Assembly (NCBI GenBank): GCA_039545275.1
Contig: BCHS01000019.1
Coordinates: 336,849 to 400,848, forward strand
Origin: Pseudomicrostroma phylloplanum
Taxonomy: Eukaryota > Basidiomycota > Exobasidiomycetes > Microstromatales
Length of the DNA: 64,000 bases
Reading direction: 5' to 3'
In this document: positions 1 through 12,106 of the stretch, in pieces
Numbering within the stretch: the first letter of the stretch is position 1
Layout of the letters: every line of letters starts with the position of its first letter
Notes under the pieces: generated by a model
What the model saw: the letters and a program-made list of their open reading frames with translations, nothing else
Told to the model about the DNA's origin: nothing
Databases searched by the model: none
Made by a program: the position numbers and the translations under genes

Positions 1-2594
1 CCAACGAAATCGAAGTCACCGTCTACGACAAGGTCGGCAGTGGACACCCAGTACCTGTGGGCATGCTCTGGATCCGTCTTTCAGACGTCGTTGAAGAGCT
101 GAGAAAGAAGAAGTTCGGCCAGCCCGGAGCATCAGATGGTGGATCCGCCGCGGCCTCTGGATGGGTGACCGCTGGCGATGTGCAGCAGCAGGCGGGTGGC
201 ATGATGGGAGGAGTGTCGGCAGGCTATCCTTCCTCCAGTGCATCCGACTACTCCTTCAACCAGCCGGCTGGAGCTCCCGTGCCACTCGGACCACCTGCAG
301 AAGGTATCGAAGCCTGGTTCGCCGTCGAGCCAGCGGGAGCCGTCTTCCTCCACATCAACTTCCAGAAGCAGAACATCCAAAGGCGTGCCTATGAAGCTCG
401 TCTAGGTCGACAGGGCGCTTTCAGGAAGAAGAAGGACGACGTGGCTGAGATCAACGGTCACAAGTTCGTCTCTCGCCAATTTTACCAGATCATTCGATGC
501 GCCCTCTGTGGAGAACTGCTCCTCAATGCGGCTGGGTCACAATGCGAGGACTGTAGGTATACCTGCCACAAGAAGTGTGCCCAGAAGGTGGTCACGAAGT
601 GTATTAGCAAGAGCAACGCAGAGGCAGATCGCGACGAAGTCAAGATCAACCACCGCATTCCTCATCGCTTCGAACCCATCACCAACATTGGAGCCAACTG
701 GTGCTGCCATTGTGGCTACATTCTCCCCTTCGGTAGGAAGAATGCAAAGAAGTGTTCAGAGTGTGACATCACATGTCACTCTGATTGCGCGCACCTGGTA
801 CCAGATTTCTGTGGTATGAGCATGGAAATGGCGAATCAGTTGCTAAGCGACATCGAGACCATCAATCGGGTCAAGCATACAGCCAAGCAACAGCAGCAGC
901 AACAGACGCAGCAGCAGAGGCAGCAGGGGCAGCCTCAGATAATGCCACCCAAGGTTGGCGCTCAAGCGCCGTCGCAGCAGATGGGTGCAGGCCAGGACAC
1001 TGCCTATGGGTACGGAGGAGGCCGGCAACAACAGCAGGCCGGAGCCAACGGGGGTGCAGCAGCAGCGGGAGGGCCTCGACCCTATGACGCTCCAGTTGAG
1101 CAACTCGAGCAGCGAACGTCCCAGATGGACCTTGCATCTCGGCCAACAGAGGGGCCCTATGGGGCTGCTGCCGCTGCTTCACCTGCACGACCGCGTCCTC
1201 CTCCCGTGGATCCCGTATACGCAAGTGGCGCTGCCCCCGGTCCCCCTCAGTACGGCGTGCCGTCGCAAGACAGCGGGCCTCCCACGGGCCCTCAGATTGG
1301 GCAGGTCTTCAATCAGCAGCAGTACCAACAGAGCGAAATGGCCAAGCCTCCTCGCCCACTACCTCTGCCAGGTACCGCTGGTCGACCAATGGCCCCTCCT
1401 GCCGTCAGTCAAGCTCCTCCGCCAGCTCAACAACAGCAGATGCAACAACAGCAGCCTCTGCCGCCCGCTCAGCAGGCTCGCCGACCACAGCCGCCTGGTC
1501 CCGGGGCCATGGTACCTTCTACATCTGCTTCCTCTCAGATCGTAGGCGCTGCCCCAGCGCAACCTCCTCGCAATCCGCCCTCTTCCAAGCGCAAGATTGG
1601 CCTCAACGACTTCAACTTCCTGGCAGTGCTCGGTAAGGGTAACTTCGGTAAAGTCATGCTGGCCGAGGAGAAGCGCTCTGGCAACCTCTATGCTATCAAG
1701 GTGTTGAAGAAGGAGTTCATCATCGAGAATGACGAGGTCGAGTCGACCAAGTCGGAGAAGAGAGTCTTCTTGGCGGCTGCCAGGGAGAGGCATCCCTTCT
1801 TGCTCGGACTACACAGCTGTTTCCAGACGGAGACGAGGGTGTACTTTGTGATGGAGTACGTCAGTGGTGGTGATCTGATGCTGCATATCCAGAAGGAGCA
1901 GTTCTCTCCCAAGAGGGCCAAGTTCTACGCCGCCGAGGTGCTGCTGGCGCTGGAGTACTTCCACAAGCAGGGCATCATCTATCGTGATCTGAAGTTGGAC
2001 AACATCATGTTGACTCTGGACGGTCACGTCAAGGTGGGAGACTATGGTCTTTGCAAGGAAGAAATGTGGTACGGCAACACGACGAGCACCTTCTGTGGTA
2101 CTCCAGAGTTCATGGCGCCCGAGATTCTGCTCGAGCAACGCTACGGACGGGCAGTGGACTGGTGGGCCTTTGGAATCCTCATCTACGAGATGTTGCTGGG
2201 CCAGGCGCCCTTCCGAGGAGACGACGAGGACGAAATCTTCGATGCAATCTTGGAGGACGAGCCCCTCTACCCGATCCACATGCCGGCAGACTCGGTGTCG
2301 ATTCTGCATCGTCTCCTCACGCGAGACCCTGCCAAGCGTCTTGGATCAGGCGAGCGTGACGCCGAGGAGATCAAGGCGCATCCCTTCTTTCGGGATACAA
2401 ACTGGGACGACATGTTCCACAAGAGGATCCCTGCGCCGTTCAAGCCCACGCTCAAGAACCCCAGCGATACGAGTTGGTTCGATGCAGAATTTACCAGCGA
2501 GAAGCCAACGCTTACGCCCGTGCATAGCGTGCTGAGCGCGCAGGACCAGGAGGAATTTGCTAGCTTCAGTTGGACCAGCACCACGATACTGTGA
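1..2594 (+). CDS. PKC1: Protein kinase C (Pkc1), 5'-truncated by window edge
   Basis: The reading frame is already open at base 3, inside a C2-like segment (EIEVTVYDK), so the true start lies upstream; the GTG at 57 and ATG at 63 are internal. In order: end of the C2-like region, two phorbol-ester/DAG-type C1 zinc fingers (about nt 459-605 and 663-815, both with the H-x12-C-x2-C pattern), a long Gln/Pro-rich linker with poly-Q runs (about nt 880-1590), then an AGC kinase domain with GKGNFGKV, the lysine in [15 protein letters not shown], and an activation loop reading [12 protein letters not shown] then [17 protein letters not shown] in place of DFG is the normal state in fungal Pkc1, not a defect. 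The C-terminus has the AGC hydrophobic motif FASFSW. In known fungi Pkc1 is the Rho1-activated kinase of the cell-wall integrity pathway. No intron is seen in this portion. Confidence 0.96.
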   Translation, partial: NEIEVTVYDKVGSGHPVPVGMLWIRLSDVVEELRKKKFGQPGASDGGSAAASGWVTAGDVQQQAGGMMGGVSAGYPSSSASDYSFNQPAGAPVPLGPPAEGIEAWFAVEPAGAVFLHINFQKQNIQRRAYEARLGRQGAFRKKKDDVAEINGHKFVSRQFYQIIRCALCGELLLNAAGSQCEDCRYTCHKKCAQKVVTKCISKSNAEADRDEVKINHRIPHRFEPITNIGANWCCHCGYILPFGRKNAKKCSECDITCHSDCAHLVPDFCGMSMEMANQLLSDIETINRVKHTAKQQQQQQTQQQRQQGQPQIMPPKVGAQAPSQQMGAGQDTAYGYGGGRQQQQAGANGGAAAAGGPRPYDAPVEQLEQRTSQMDLASRPTEGPYGAAAAASPARPRPPPVDPVYASGAAPGPPQYGVPSQDSGPPTGPQIGQVFNQQQYQQSEMAKPPRPLPLPGTAGRPMAPPAVSQAPPPAQQQQMQQQQPLPPAQQARRPQPPGPGAMVPSTSASSQIVGAAPAQPPRNPPSSKRKIGLNDFNFLAVLGKGNFGKVMLAEEKRSGNLYAIKVLKKEFIIENDEVESTKSEKRVFLAAARERHPFLLGLHSCFQTETRVYFVMEYVSGGDLMLHIQKEQFSPKRAKFYAAEVLLALEYFHKQGIIYRDLKLDNIMLTLDGHVKVGDYGLCKEEMWYGNTTSTFCGTPEFMAPEILLEQRYGRAVDWWAFGILIYEMLLGQAPFRGDDEDEIFDAILEDEPLYPIHMPADSVSILHRLLTRDPAKRLGSGERDAEEIKAHPFFRDTNWDDMFHKRIPAPFKPTLKNPSDTSWFDAEFTSEKPTLTPVHSVLSAQDQEEFASFSWTSTTIL

Positions 2595-4091
2595 AGAGGG
2601 AGACGGGAGGAAGACAGGGAAGCGACCGAGCGAGCAGATGTGGACTTCGAGTGGAGTAGAGGATGTTCTTGCCCCGTGGTTGCCCTTTTGCCAGCTTGCA
2701 TACTACCTGTGAACGAACAGTCAGTCACGACGATGATAATGAAGCCATGCCCCTTTGCACCGCAGCCTTCCGCTCTCTCTGTGACTCGCACCTGCTGCCT
2801 GAGCTCTCTTCGTCACGCGACTCGAGCGGGAACCAGCGCAAAGGTAGGGACTGTGTGTGTGTACCGCCTCCTTCCGTGGTTCCTGCATGTATGTGTATGA
2901 CATGTGACATCTTCCAGTTTTAATCTTCCATTTCAAAGCAGAGCCCAACCGAGTCTTGCCCTCCGCTCTCCGCTCGCCTGCTTGCGATTCGCCATGCTCA
3001 TGCTTCTACCTTATCTCTCTGCATGTCCTATCGAGGCTGAAGAAGCACCTTGACGTCGCTTCGACAGGAAGATATGTATGCAGGAAGGGGTGCCACGCCG
3101 TTTTATCCGTCTGTCCGCTGCGCGTGCGTGCGTGCGGTGCCTGCAGTGGCTGGGGGTGGGGGTGAATGCCACAGCCAAAAGAGGCCGGGTGCGAGGCGAG
3201 GCGAGGCGCGGCAAGGCGAAGAGCAAGACGCGGATCGGGGCGCGAGGAGAAGCAGGCAGGCAGGCAGGACGACGACGATGATGATGATGCACAGGCGGAC
3301 CAGAGATGGAAATCTGGGAAATCCAAAAGACGACGAGACGAAGGCTCAGCTCCGCCGCGGCGCCGTGGGAGACAGACAGGTGGGTCTGCTCTTATCTCTA
3401 CCTTTTGCTCATCCCTTGTGACACTCTCCCACACACACACACACACACTCACTCACCGCCAAGGAGCGCTCCACTGCCTCGTCACCCACCGCCCTTCTAT
3501 CTACACAGCGGCCCTAAGCTCCGTGCCTGGGTAACTCTTCTCGTCATCAGCCTCCTTCCGCCCCTCCGCCCGCCCGCCTGTGCCTTTCCCCCCACCCGAG
3601 GCGCTTCCGTCGATCGATCTCATCTCCCAGCACTCACACACACACAAACGCATACCTGGGCCTTCGCAGAGGAGCAGAGCAGCCGGCCCAAGTTGAAAGA
3701 CAGGCAGGAAGCAGCCCGAGCGGACACGCAGATCAGATCAGTCGTCCGCATCGCAAGAAGACCCGAGGCATCCCTACCAAACAAGCAGGCAGGCAAGCCA
3801 GACAGAGACACCCACCCGCCAGAGAAGCAACTTTGGACAGACAGCCCAGCCTGGCCCACACCTCCCCTCGCCCTTCTCGCCCGCTCCGGTACGCCCGGAG
3901 AAATATCCTCCGAGTGCTTAGCGCTCTATTTCGCCCTGCCCCCCTGTCAAGGCTCTGGCTCTGGCTCTGCCTCTGCTCTCTCACCTGCGCCCTGGCCCCT
4001 CCTCCCCTTCCTCCCTTCCTCCTCTTGCCCTCTGCCGTCCCCACTCCGCCATCGCTGTCCCTTGGCGGTCAGATGAAAGTTGACACGAGCG
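2595..4091. other. Intergenic: PKC1 3' flank and long leader of the large kinase
   Basis: No conserved coding sequence seen. The region holds an (AC)9 run at 3431-3448, a shorter CA tract near 3635, GAT triplets near 3270 and C/T-rich stretches toward 3900-4060, typical of a fungal promoter and 5' leader. A 256-codon open frame at 3306-4076 is low complexity (His-Thr repeats from the CA tract) and is not called as a gene. Confidence 0.6.
3431..3448. repeat. (AC)9 dinucleotide microsatellite
   Basis: Eighteen bases of uninterrupted AC in the leader region upstream of the large kinase gene. Probably length-polymorphic. Confidence 0.9.
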
Positions 4092-4126
4092 ATGCAAGAA
4101 GAAGCTGCCGAAGCGGATCAGACTAA
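4073..4126 (+). promoter_or_regulatory. Upstream ORF overlapping the kinase start codon
   Basis: ATG at 4073 opens a 17-codon frame (MKVDTSDARRSCRSGSD) that ends at 4124-4126, past the kinase ATG at 4092 and in another frame. The -3 base is C (poor context) for the uORF and G (better) for the kinase ATG, so leaky scanning would be required for kinase synthesis. That the mRNA includes this ATG is an inference from its position only 19 nt upstream. Confidence 0.5.
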
Positions 4127-7100
4127 GCCTACTTCGCCGCCGCCGCCGCCTCGATCCGCGTCCACGGAACTTTCCGCATCGACTACTACAACTCTTCCCC
4201 TTCGTCGTCCTCTTCCTCAACAATCTTCTTCGACGGCCACCCTGCAAGCTTCTTCCTCATCGCCTCCCGCTACGCCAACGCAGCAGCAGCAGCAGCAGCC
4301 ACTACAACCGCAGGAACAGGAACAGCAACAGCAGCACTTGGCCCCATCACCGTCTCCTTCTCGTCGCAGACTTCAGCATCGACCCTTTTCTCAAGCTCGC
4401 TCGCACGGTTCTGGCCTGCTTCTATATCAGCAACGCAGTGACGCTGGAGGTTTTCCCTTCCCTTCGGCCTATTCCCCTTCTTCTGCCACTTCCCCGCCAC
4501 AGCGATCAAGACCCTCGTCGCCTACCTTTACCACCACCCAGGCCACCGCAGGAGGGTCTCTCCAGCCGTCCCTACCCAACACCACCTTTTCGCCTTCGTC
4601 CTCCTCGGTACATGCCAGGGACCGGCTCTCCTCTCTCCTTCATCCTCCTCATCCTTCCTCTTCTCATCAAGACTATAGCCCCAGTCCACGACGACTGCAG
4701 CGCTCCTCGACTGCCACACCCGCTGCGCCTCTCCCTCTGACGGCGACGCTAGTCGCAAACGGAAAGGACAGACTCGTAGACACCCTCTCTGATACCCTAG
4801 AAGGAGCAGCCAAGGCAGTCTCGGCTGCAGTCGGTGCCGTCTCGCCACCCCAGCCTCCCAGCAGCGGCACCAAGGACGGGGACAGCAAGGCTGACAAGGA
4901 TCCCAACGAGGAAGAAACAGCCAGGATGCCTCCTCCCTCTTCTTCTTCTCGGACCTCGTCTGGGCCTACACCGAGGGATCTTGCCCGGAGAGACGATGGC
5001 GGCAGGGCCAGCTCTAGGTCTCGGCAGCATCATCTTCAACAACAACAACAAGCCGCCGCTGGACCCTCGACCGAAGCGGCTCGTGCTGCCTCAAACGATC
5101 GAGAGAGAGATCGAGAGAGGCAGAGGGAAGCTGCTAGGCAGGCGGAGAAGGAGAATTGGGACAAGACTAGGGGAGCTGGGAGTAGTGTGATGAACTTGCT
5201 CGATACACCGGGTGACCTCAATGGGCAACGGAAATGGACAGTGGAGGATGTACTGCCTGTTCTGGAGGAGATTGAAGGGAAGACGTACGAGGTGAGCAAT
5301 CGTCTGCAAGGCGTAGTGGTAGTATATTCGAAGTGAGGAATGAGCGTACTGACTGCTTCGTCCTCTCTATCTCCCTCTTCCTCGCAGCCCGTGGAAGCCC
5401 CCTCACCCGATGTCCTGCTTTCGAGGGGAATAGCAGACTACACTATCCTGCCCAAGGTCCTGGGGAGAGGCAAGTTCTCGACTGTCTTTATGGCGTCCAA
5501 GAATGGCGAGCTCTCGGCGGTGAAGCATACAGCGCTCTTCCCTCATCATCAACTCATCTCCACTCGTCTGCTGCGAGAGCCGACCCTATTGGCCGAGCTG
5601 CCCCCTCATCCCAATTTGGTGGAAGTCAAGGAGACGATCAGGACGCCAGGTCACTTCTACCTCGTGGAAGAGTACCTCGGCGGATACGTCACCTTGGAGG
5701 CGCTGCTGGGCAAATACGGGAGACAGAGAGGGGAAGCCATTGTCCTGCCCATGCAGATTGCGGATACAGTCCTCTCGCAGCTTCTGTCAGCGGTCAGAGC
5801 GATCCACTTCCCTCTGCAGATCTGTCATCGAGACATCAAGCCCGAGAACATCCTTGTCCACGAAGAGACGCTTCAGCTGAAGCTGCTCGACTTTGGTCTG
5901 GCAACTCACTACTCCAAGAGCGAGCCCAAGCTCACTACTTGCTGTGGTAGTCCCGCGTTCCACTGTCCCGAGATCGTCAAGGCACTCGCGAGTCCGCCTG
6001 GCACCGTGTGCTATTGGGGACCCGAGGTGGACGCTTGGACTTGTGGTGTGACGATGCTTCGCTGCATGACCGGGGCCAAGTACCCCTTGGGCAGCAGTCA
6101 TTCCAGCCTTCGCAGCATGGCCATTAGAGCACAGCGGGCAGTAGCCCAGATACCCCTCTCTGATGAGCCAGGAGGCGATGAGACCCTCGGCCGGTCCATC
6201 CGGGACAAGATTGCAAAGCTCATGGAGATGGACTCGGTCAAGCGTATCAAGAATTTTGAAGATTTGGCACAGGAGCTCAATTCTGTTGCAGAGAGCCAAC
6301 GGGGGGCCAAGGACTTCAAAAGTACGTCCTTCGTTCCGACTGAGCCCAGTCACAAGATGGATCTGCCCCTCCTGTCTGCTGAGGCTACAAGGCGCTTGGC
6401 GGCGCCTACTAATGGCTCAGCACCGGCCACTAGCAGCTTCCCATTTGGCAACAGTGCAGAAACCACCCCTGGCACCAGCCAGAGAGGTACTCCTGCCAAT
6501 TCTCGTCCCTCGAGTCCTGGGCCTACTTCGAGCTCCAGCGAACAGAAGCTCAACGTGCCACCGTCTCCTCCGCGATTGATCCTGATGAATCCTTCAATGC
6601 AGCCATCGCAGAGGGTCCTGTCGTACATCAAGTACTGCCTTCGATGCGCCGGCATCCTCTATCATTCGTGGCCAGACTCTCAGACTACGGCTCTTGACAA
6701 TTGGTCCGCGGCTCTAGGCATTTCCCGACCTGCCTCGAACGACGGCGCGTGGTCTCCAACCACTCCCCTCTTCCCCTCCATGGCTGACCGATCGGATGGC
6801 TGGAGTCACGTACAGGTGTTCCAGTGCGTCATCGAATTCAAAGAAGAGGAACCAGAGGAGAAAAATGAGGAAGGACAGGGAGTCGGGATGGGCCTTGTGC
6901 AGAGCATCATGGCTGCCTTTGGTCGGCGGCCCACGAGCGCAGGCAAGCGGTCCTACAGTCAGCCAGCGGTATCTCCATCCAGGGGAACGCGGACACCCAC
7001 GCGAGCAGCAACCCCATCGGGCACTGCAACGCCTGCGTCGAAGGGGTCCTCCAAGAATGGACCGCCTCGTTACCTCACCTTCTACATGGTTGTGCGCTTC

Positions 7101-10100
7101 CCCAAGGGCGGGCGAGCCTATTCGCGACCAGGCTACTCTCGACAGAGCACCTGGGGTGGGAAGAGGACCAGGACCATCTCTTCCACTGCACCCCTTGTCA
7201 ATGAGTTGCCGACTGCCGAAGAGGGGGAGACGACTCTCACATTTACCCCCACCAAGACGGCGACTTCCTCCAACGGGACGACTTCGCCAGGCTTGACGCC
7301 CGCGGAGCTTGCTCAGATGCAGATGTCGCGGCGGTCTCCAGATCACCATCGCACCAGCGGCGACGAGAGGCATGGCGGTAGCAATGCAATCTACAACTAT
7401 CGGTCAGGCAACAGCAGCAATGTTTCTCTGCCGGCCTCGCCTGCCATTGGCGGGGCAGTAAATCTGACATTGGAGACAAAGGCCGAGTTGCCGCGCGTTG
7501 GTAGCTCGACGAGCCTTTCTGCTCGCTCTGCTACTCCCAATAGGGCTCGCAAGAACTCGAAGCCACAGAAGCCCCACCGGAACAAGGTCTACTTGGATCT
7601 GTCGGATGAGAGGGCGCTGGAAGTGGTGCGAAAGGCATTGGCCGTGGGAGGTACAGTCGACGATTCGCCAAAGGACGACGCCTCTCACTCTTTGATCGTC
7701 AGAGGACGAGCAGGCGTGGATGCTGCGCCTCTGTTGGAGAGGAGTGAGCCGGGTACGCCCAACACCCGCGATCAGAAGACGGCCTCCTCGAGTCGAAGCA
7801 GAGACGGCAGGGCCATGAGCTACCAGGGTTCGCGCGGTGGCAGGTCCTCGGGTCCTGTCGGAGCCAGTACGATGCGTGCAGTGACCAACTCGGACGAGCT
7901 CGACTCACCGCGGTCTCGGAGTACCGAGAAGAGAGTGTCCCCTCACGGAGGGTCCACAGGCAGTGGTACTCCTCGAGCTGGACGATCTGCTGGGCCTCCT
8001 GTCAACAGAAGCAGGAGATCGTCTGCTGTCGAGTCGTTGCTTGAGAAGTTTCCCGATGCGCCGAGGGTGGCGCAGAAGGACGCTGAAGAGCAGCAGACCA
8101 GAGGCAGAGGGCTCGTCAGGACGGCAGGAGCCCCGCTGAACATGCCCACTCCCTCTGGCGCATCAGAGTATGTCGCATCTGCCAAGCAGGCACCTTCGCT
8201 CCTCTCGTCTGAACCCGTCAAGGAAGAAGCTATCTCGGAGGACAATCTGCCTCAGCTCATCGAAGACCTGCAGGCAGCGCTAGGCAGCCTCTGCGGACCT
8301 GCGGCCGCTATGGAGGGATCTTCGGCGACTTTGTCACCTCGTGTTCGCACGACGGACCTCAATGGCTCGCGCCAGCAAGTGCGCACCCTACTCCAAGACG
8401 TCCATCATCGTTTCGCAGATGAATCGACATCCTCCGCCCCTCCAGCCCGACTAGAGGAGACGATCTCTCGCAATCTCTTCCCGCTTCTTGCGGCTCTCTC
8501 TCCTGCTACGGGCTTGGTGGCCACGGAGTCGCTTGGTCTTCCCGAGGTTGGCGTTGCTGTCGAGCGGCAGTCTACCCTCAGAGGTCTGGCGAGAAGCTGT
8601 CTCGGCGTAGTGGCGCGCATCGGTAGTCCGAGAGAAGTGCTGATGGCCGTTCAGGAGCGACTGGAAGCTCTGCTCCGAGAAGGGCAGCGTGACAGTATGG
8701 ATCGTACTTCGTCGTCTCGTCTGGACAAGGAGCTGGAGGATATCCCTGGCGAAGCGCTCCCGCCCCTCAATGGTTCGATCGGGGCTTCATCTGCCACGGC
8801 TCCCGAATGGCTGGGCGCGCTTGAGGTTGCGGGCTTGATCGCTGTTCTCACCGAAAGCTTGCCAAGACTCAAGACGAACAAGGTGGAAATGTTCCTCTCA
8901 CCGCTTGCGCGCTTGCTGCCGGAAGCTGCACGAGTCCTTGTCAAGAGAGTCCCCGCCGCCGTCTCGCAAGACGCTCTGCAGGCGAACAAGACTTCGCGAC
9001 CGCAAGTCGCCGTGCAGGTCGTGCAAGCCCTGATGGACTTCATCCACGCAGCCCTGCAGTGGGTTCGCGCGCGAGAAGGTGCTGGACAGGACGACACGCC
9101 CGAGGAGTTGGTGGCCATTCTGCTCGTGTCCTTTGCCTCGCTTGCTTCATCTCTACCGCCCATCTCTGAGAGTGCGGACTCGCAGAAGCCCCTCTCCGAA
9201 CAGTACTTTTTGCAGAAGAATCCACGGTATCGTCTCGATGGTCCGGCTTCCTCCTCGCAAGCTCCAACATCAGCCTCTTCCCCTGCTCCGACGCTAAGAG
9301 AGCTCACTCAGAGTCCAGTGAACCACACGGTCAACCACAGCCATGATATCTGGATCACGCTGCGCAAGACGTGCGACGCATTGCATGTAGACTTGCTGGA
9401 GGTGGCATTTGCCAAGAGGCTGCCGCGTACGGCCAGTGGACGCGAGCCCAATAGCGCAAGCGGTGGCGACAGTGAAGGCAAGGCGAGCATTCGTCGACAG
9501 GAGGACCATGCGTCTACCATGGACGTCACTTCGCAGCTGGGCGCTTTCCTGCTCTACGTCAAGCTTCAAGCCCGCACACGACTCAACAGCGGGTCTTCTA
9601 CTGGTACTGCACAGACTGCCGACGAGCGTTCGCGCCTCTGGTCACAAGGAGAGGCTCTGAGCTTGCTGGCCGACTCTCTCGGTTTGCTTGCGGCTGGTCT
9701 GGGAGCCAATCCCCCCACGACTTCCAGCTCGAGCGTAACCCAAGCCAGTGGAGGCACCGAGGGCCAGCTGCCTGACTGCGCCCTCCTGTACACGATCTGG
9801 TGTCTGGAATGCGTCGCATCCGGCGCAGCAGTCGAAGAGAAGGTGCTACTTCCTCTTGTACAGCTCCTCTCTACGCACGCGGCGCTCAGCCCACTTCCCT
9901 CGAGCAGACACATCGCCTTCACTCTGCTGCGCACATTACTCCTCGAGCACACGCCCAGCCGCGAGACGCAGTTGGACCTCTTCCGCGACTTGATCGCCGA
10001 GAGTCCCTTCCCCCAGCTCAAGTCGGCAAGTGTAGCTATCCTGCGAGAGCTAGTGCAGTCCAGCCGCGAGCAAAGGGACTCGGAGGGCCTTCTGGGAGAA

Positions 10101-10913
10101 TTGCAGGACCTCGTCTTTGTTGTGCCTGCGCCTGTGCCGCTGCCTGGTGGAGAAGAGAGGTCAGGGGCAGAAGGCGCAGAGGGCTCTTCGTCGGATGCAG
10201 CTTCTGCTTCAGCGTCCTTGCCGGCGTCGGAAGATCTCTCGAAGGCCAAGACCTACCTTGAGGAGCAAGGGCCCTGGCTCATCGAAGGGCTCAACCTCCT
10301 CTTCCTCGTCCTCTCCCGAAGTCAGAGCCAGAGTCAGAAGGTCGGGGGCGCATCATCGTCCGGAGCGTCACAGTCCACTGCGCTGCGACTGGAAAGCGTA
10401 CAGACAGACTTCCTTGAGCCAATCAGGACGTTCCTCCACGCCTGGCGCACGTCCCAGGACGCAACAGGATCGGCAGCTCTACCGACCGCTGTGCTGGGCG
10501 GACAACCTTCCGCCAGTCCAGCTCAGACGGGTGTAGAAGTCAGATCGGGGTCCGGCTCGGCCTCCGGATCTGAAGTCGTAGCTTCTCCTCCACAGGACAA
10601 GATGACGGGTACACCGGCAGCCTCAGCTGTAGCAACAGCAGCTTCAGCTTCGGCTTCGGCAACGGCTCTACCGCGCGTGTCCACCCCCTCCTCCTCGTCC
10701 ATGGGCCACTCTGCTTCTCACCCCTACTCGCACTCCCACGCCGGATCGCATTCCCACTCGCATGCGGGGTCGCAGAGTGGGCGATCCGTTCGCGCTACCC
10801 TCGAGATGCACATCGAGCTGCTGCAGGTCGCACTGAGCAGGGTCGAGGAGGTCTGGCCAGCCGCTGCATCTGCGTCTGCTTCTGCGACGACTGGGCCTGA
10901 AGCGGACTCGTAA
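4092..10913 (+). CDS. Very large Ser/Thr protein kinase, family not recognised
   Basis: Two exons, 4092-5291 and 5388-10913, joined across a 96-bp phase-0 intron (GTGAGC...CTCGCAG); the product is about 2,241 residues. Residues 1-400 are Ser/Pro/Gln-rich. The kinase domain follows the splice junction: GRGKFSTVF (about 426-434), the VK lysine (446), CHRDIKPENIL (HRD about 547-549), LLDFGLAT (DFG about 568-570), then CCGSPAFHCPEI as activation segment and P+1 loop, with a pre-APE insertion before EVDAWTCGVTMLRCMTG. Key catalytic residues are present. About 1,500 residues follow: a Ser/Pro-rich part with an RYLTFYMVVRFPKGG stretch, then a long, probably helical region without a motif I recognise, then Ser/Ala/His-rich repeats (SHSHSHAGS). 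The first ATG in frame is 4092; the open frame before it starts with TTG. A small uORF overlaps the start. Substrate and pathway are unknown. Confidence 0.88.
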
Positions 10914-12106
10914 ACTTCTTCATGGTGGTGGGAGCGGCCCTTGTACGACTTTCAACACTTGATCCGCCGCACATTCACCGCACTTGCTCTTCCTCCTCCT
11001 CTTCCTCATGCTCTTCTTTCACCATCCCTGCATTTCGTCTGTCTTGTCTTAAGTCGCTTCCTTCCCCTTCACTTCGCTTCGCTCCACTTCACTTCATCGC
11101 ACACTTCATGTCATGTCATGTTCCCACTCCACTCAACTCATTGGCAAATGCAAATAGTAGACTCGAATTGCTTCAGTGCATTGGAGACGGAGAAGGGAAG
11201 AGGGTGCGAGCAGCTAACATCTACTGACGTGTGGAAAATGAGCACACAGGAAAGGCGGGGAAAGGTCAAGCGAGCATGTTCCGCAAGGTGTACAGCGACG
11301 GCGGCGTGTCCCTCTTTGTATCTCAAACCGCCACGGCCTCTCCCCATGTCATCGTCATCCTAATCGCCCTCTCAATGGAGTCCGTCTGTCGTCTTTCGGT
11401 CTAGCAAATCCAGGATCCGATTGCAAATTACTTGAGTTAGCAAGGCAAAACGCCCTTCGTCATGCCCAGCAGAGAGGGGGACACAGGAGACGAGACGAGA
11501 GGATGCACAGTGCAGGATGAAGAATGCAGGACAGGGGTGGGCTACGAAGTGAAGGCAAGTGGGCGTGGGCACGAGGCGTGGGTGTGCAAAGGCAGAGGCA
11601 GCAGCGAGACGGGACCAGGAGGGGCAGTGGGTCGAGGAGAGGGATTTGCAAGGTGACGCTCCACAATCACCCGACCACTTGCCTTTCGTCTGTCCGTCCG
11701 CCGATGCTCTGTCCTTTCTCGATCAACCTAAGCCATCACCGCAATACCCTCTGCCCTCGTCCACTAGCCGCCCGCCGCGGCCCAGCCCGCACAGCACGGG
11801 ATCTTCCCGGCTGTCTCTCTTGCTGGCTGCCTTGTTCCTCTATCCTCTCGGGAACCTTCGCCTCTTCATGTCATGGACCGCTTCGCTCCGAGCGGCGAGC
11901 ACTGAGTTCCTTTGTGCCTGCACAGGCGTGCGAAGGCCCGATCCGCATCTAGGGCCCTAGGTCTTGTCGTCATAATTTGCGTGTGTGACTAAGCACCATC
12001 TCTAAGTGTGTGTACCGCTCTATCGTCAAGGAGGGACAGCTCCGTTCGGGGTTCCCGCCCAAGTCGCCCAGACGGGCCTGGCCAGGCCAGGCCAGGCCAG
12101 GCAGCA
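10914..12106. other. Intergenic between convergent kinase and carrier genes
   Basis: Holds the 3' flanks of two convergent genes. Open frames here (for example 11524-11960) are short, overlapping and compositionally random. I see no conserved gene or RNA in it. Confidence 0.55.
12077..12104. repeat. GCCAG pentanucleotide tandem repeat
   Basis: GCCAG is repeated four times at 12081-12100 and flanked by partial copies, immediately beyond the stop codon of the carrier gene. Being pyrimidine/purine mixed and GC-rich it can fold into short hairpins (GGCC is palindromic). Confidence 0.8.

Noticed and set aside
3306..4076. 256-codon plus-strand frame before the large kinase
   Set aside because: Low-complexity product with His-Thr runs from the CA microsatellite, no domain, and it lies in the expected leader/promoter of the kinase gene.
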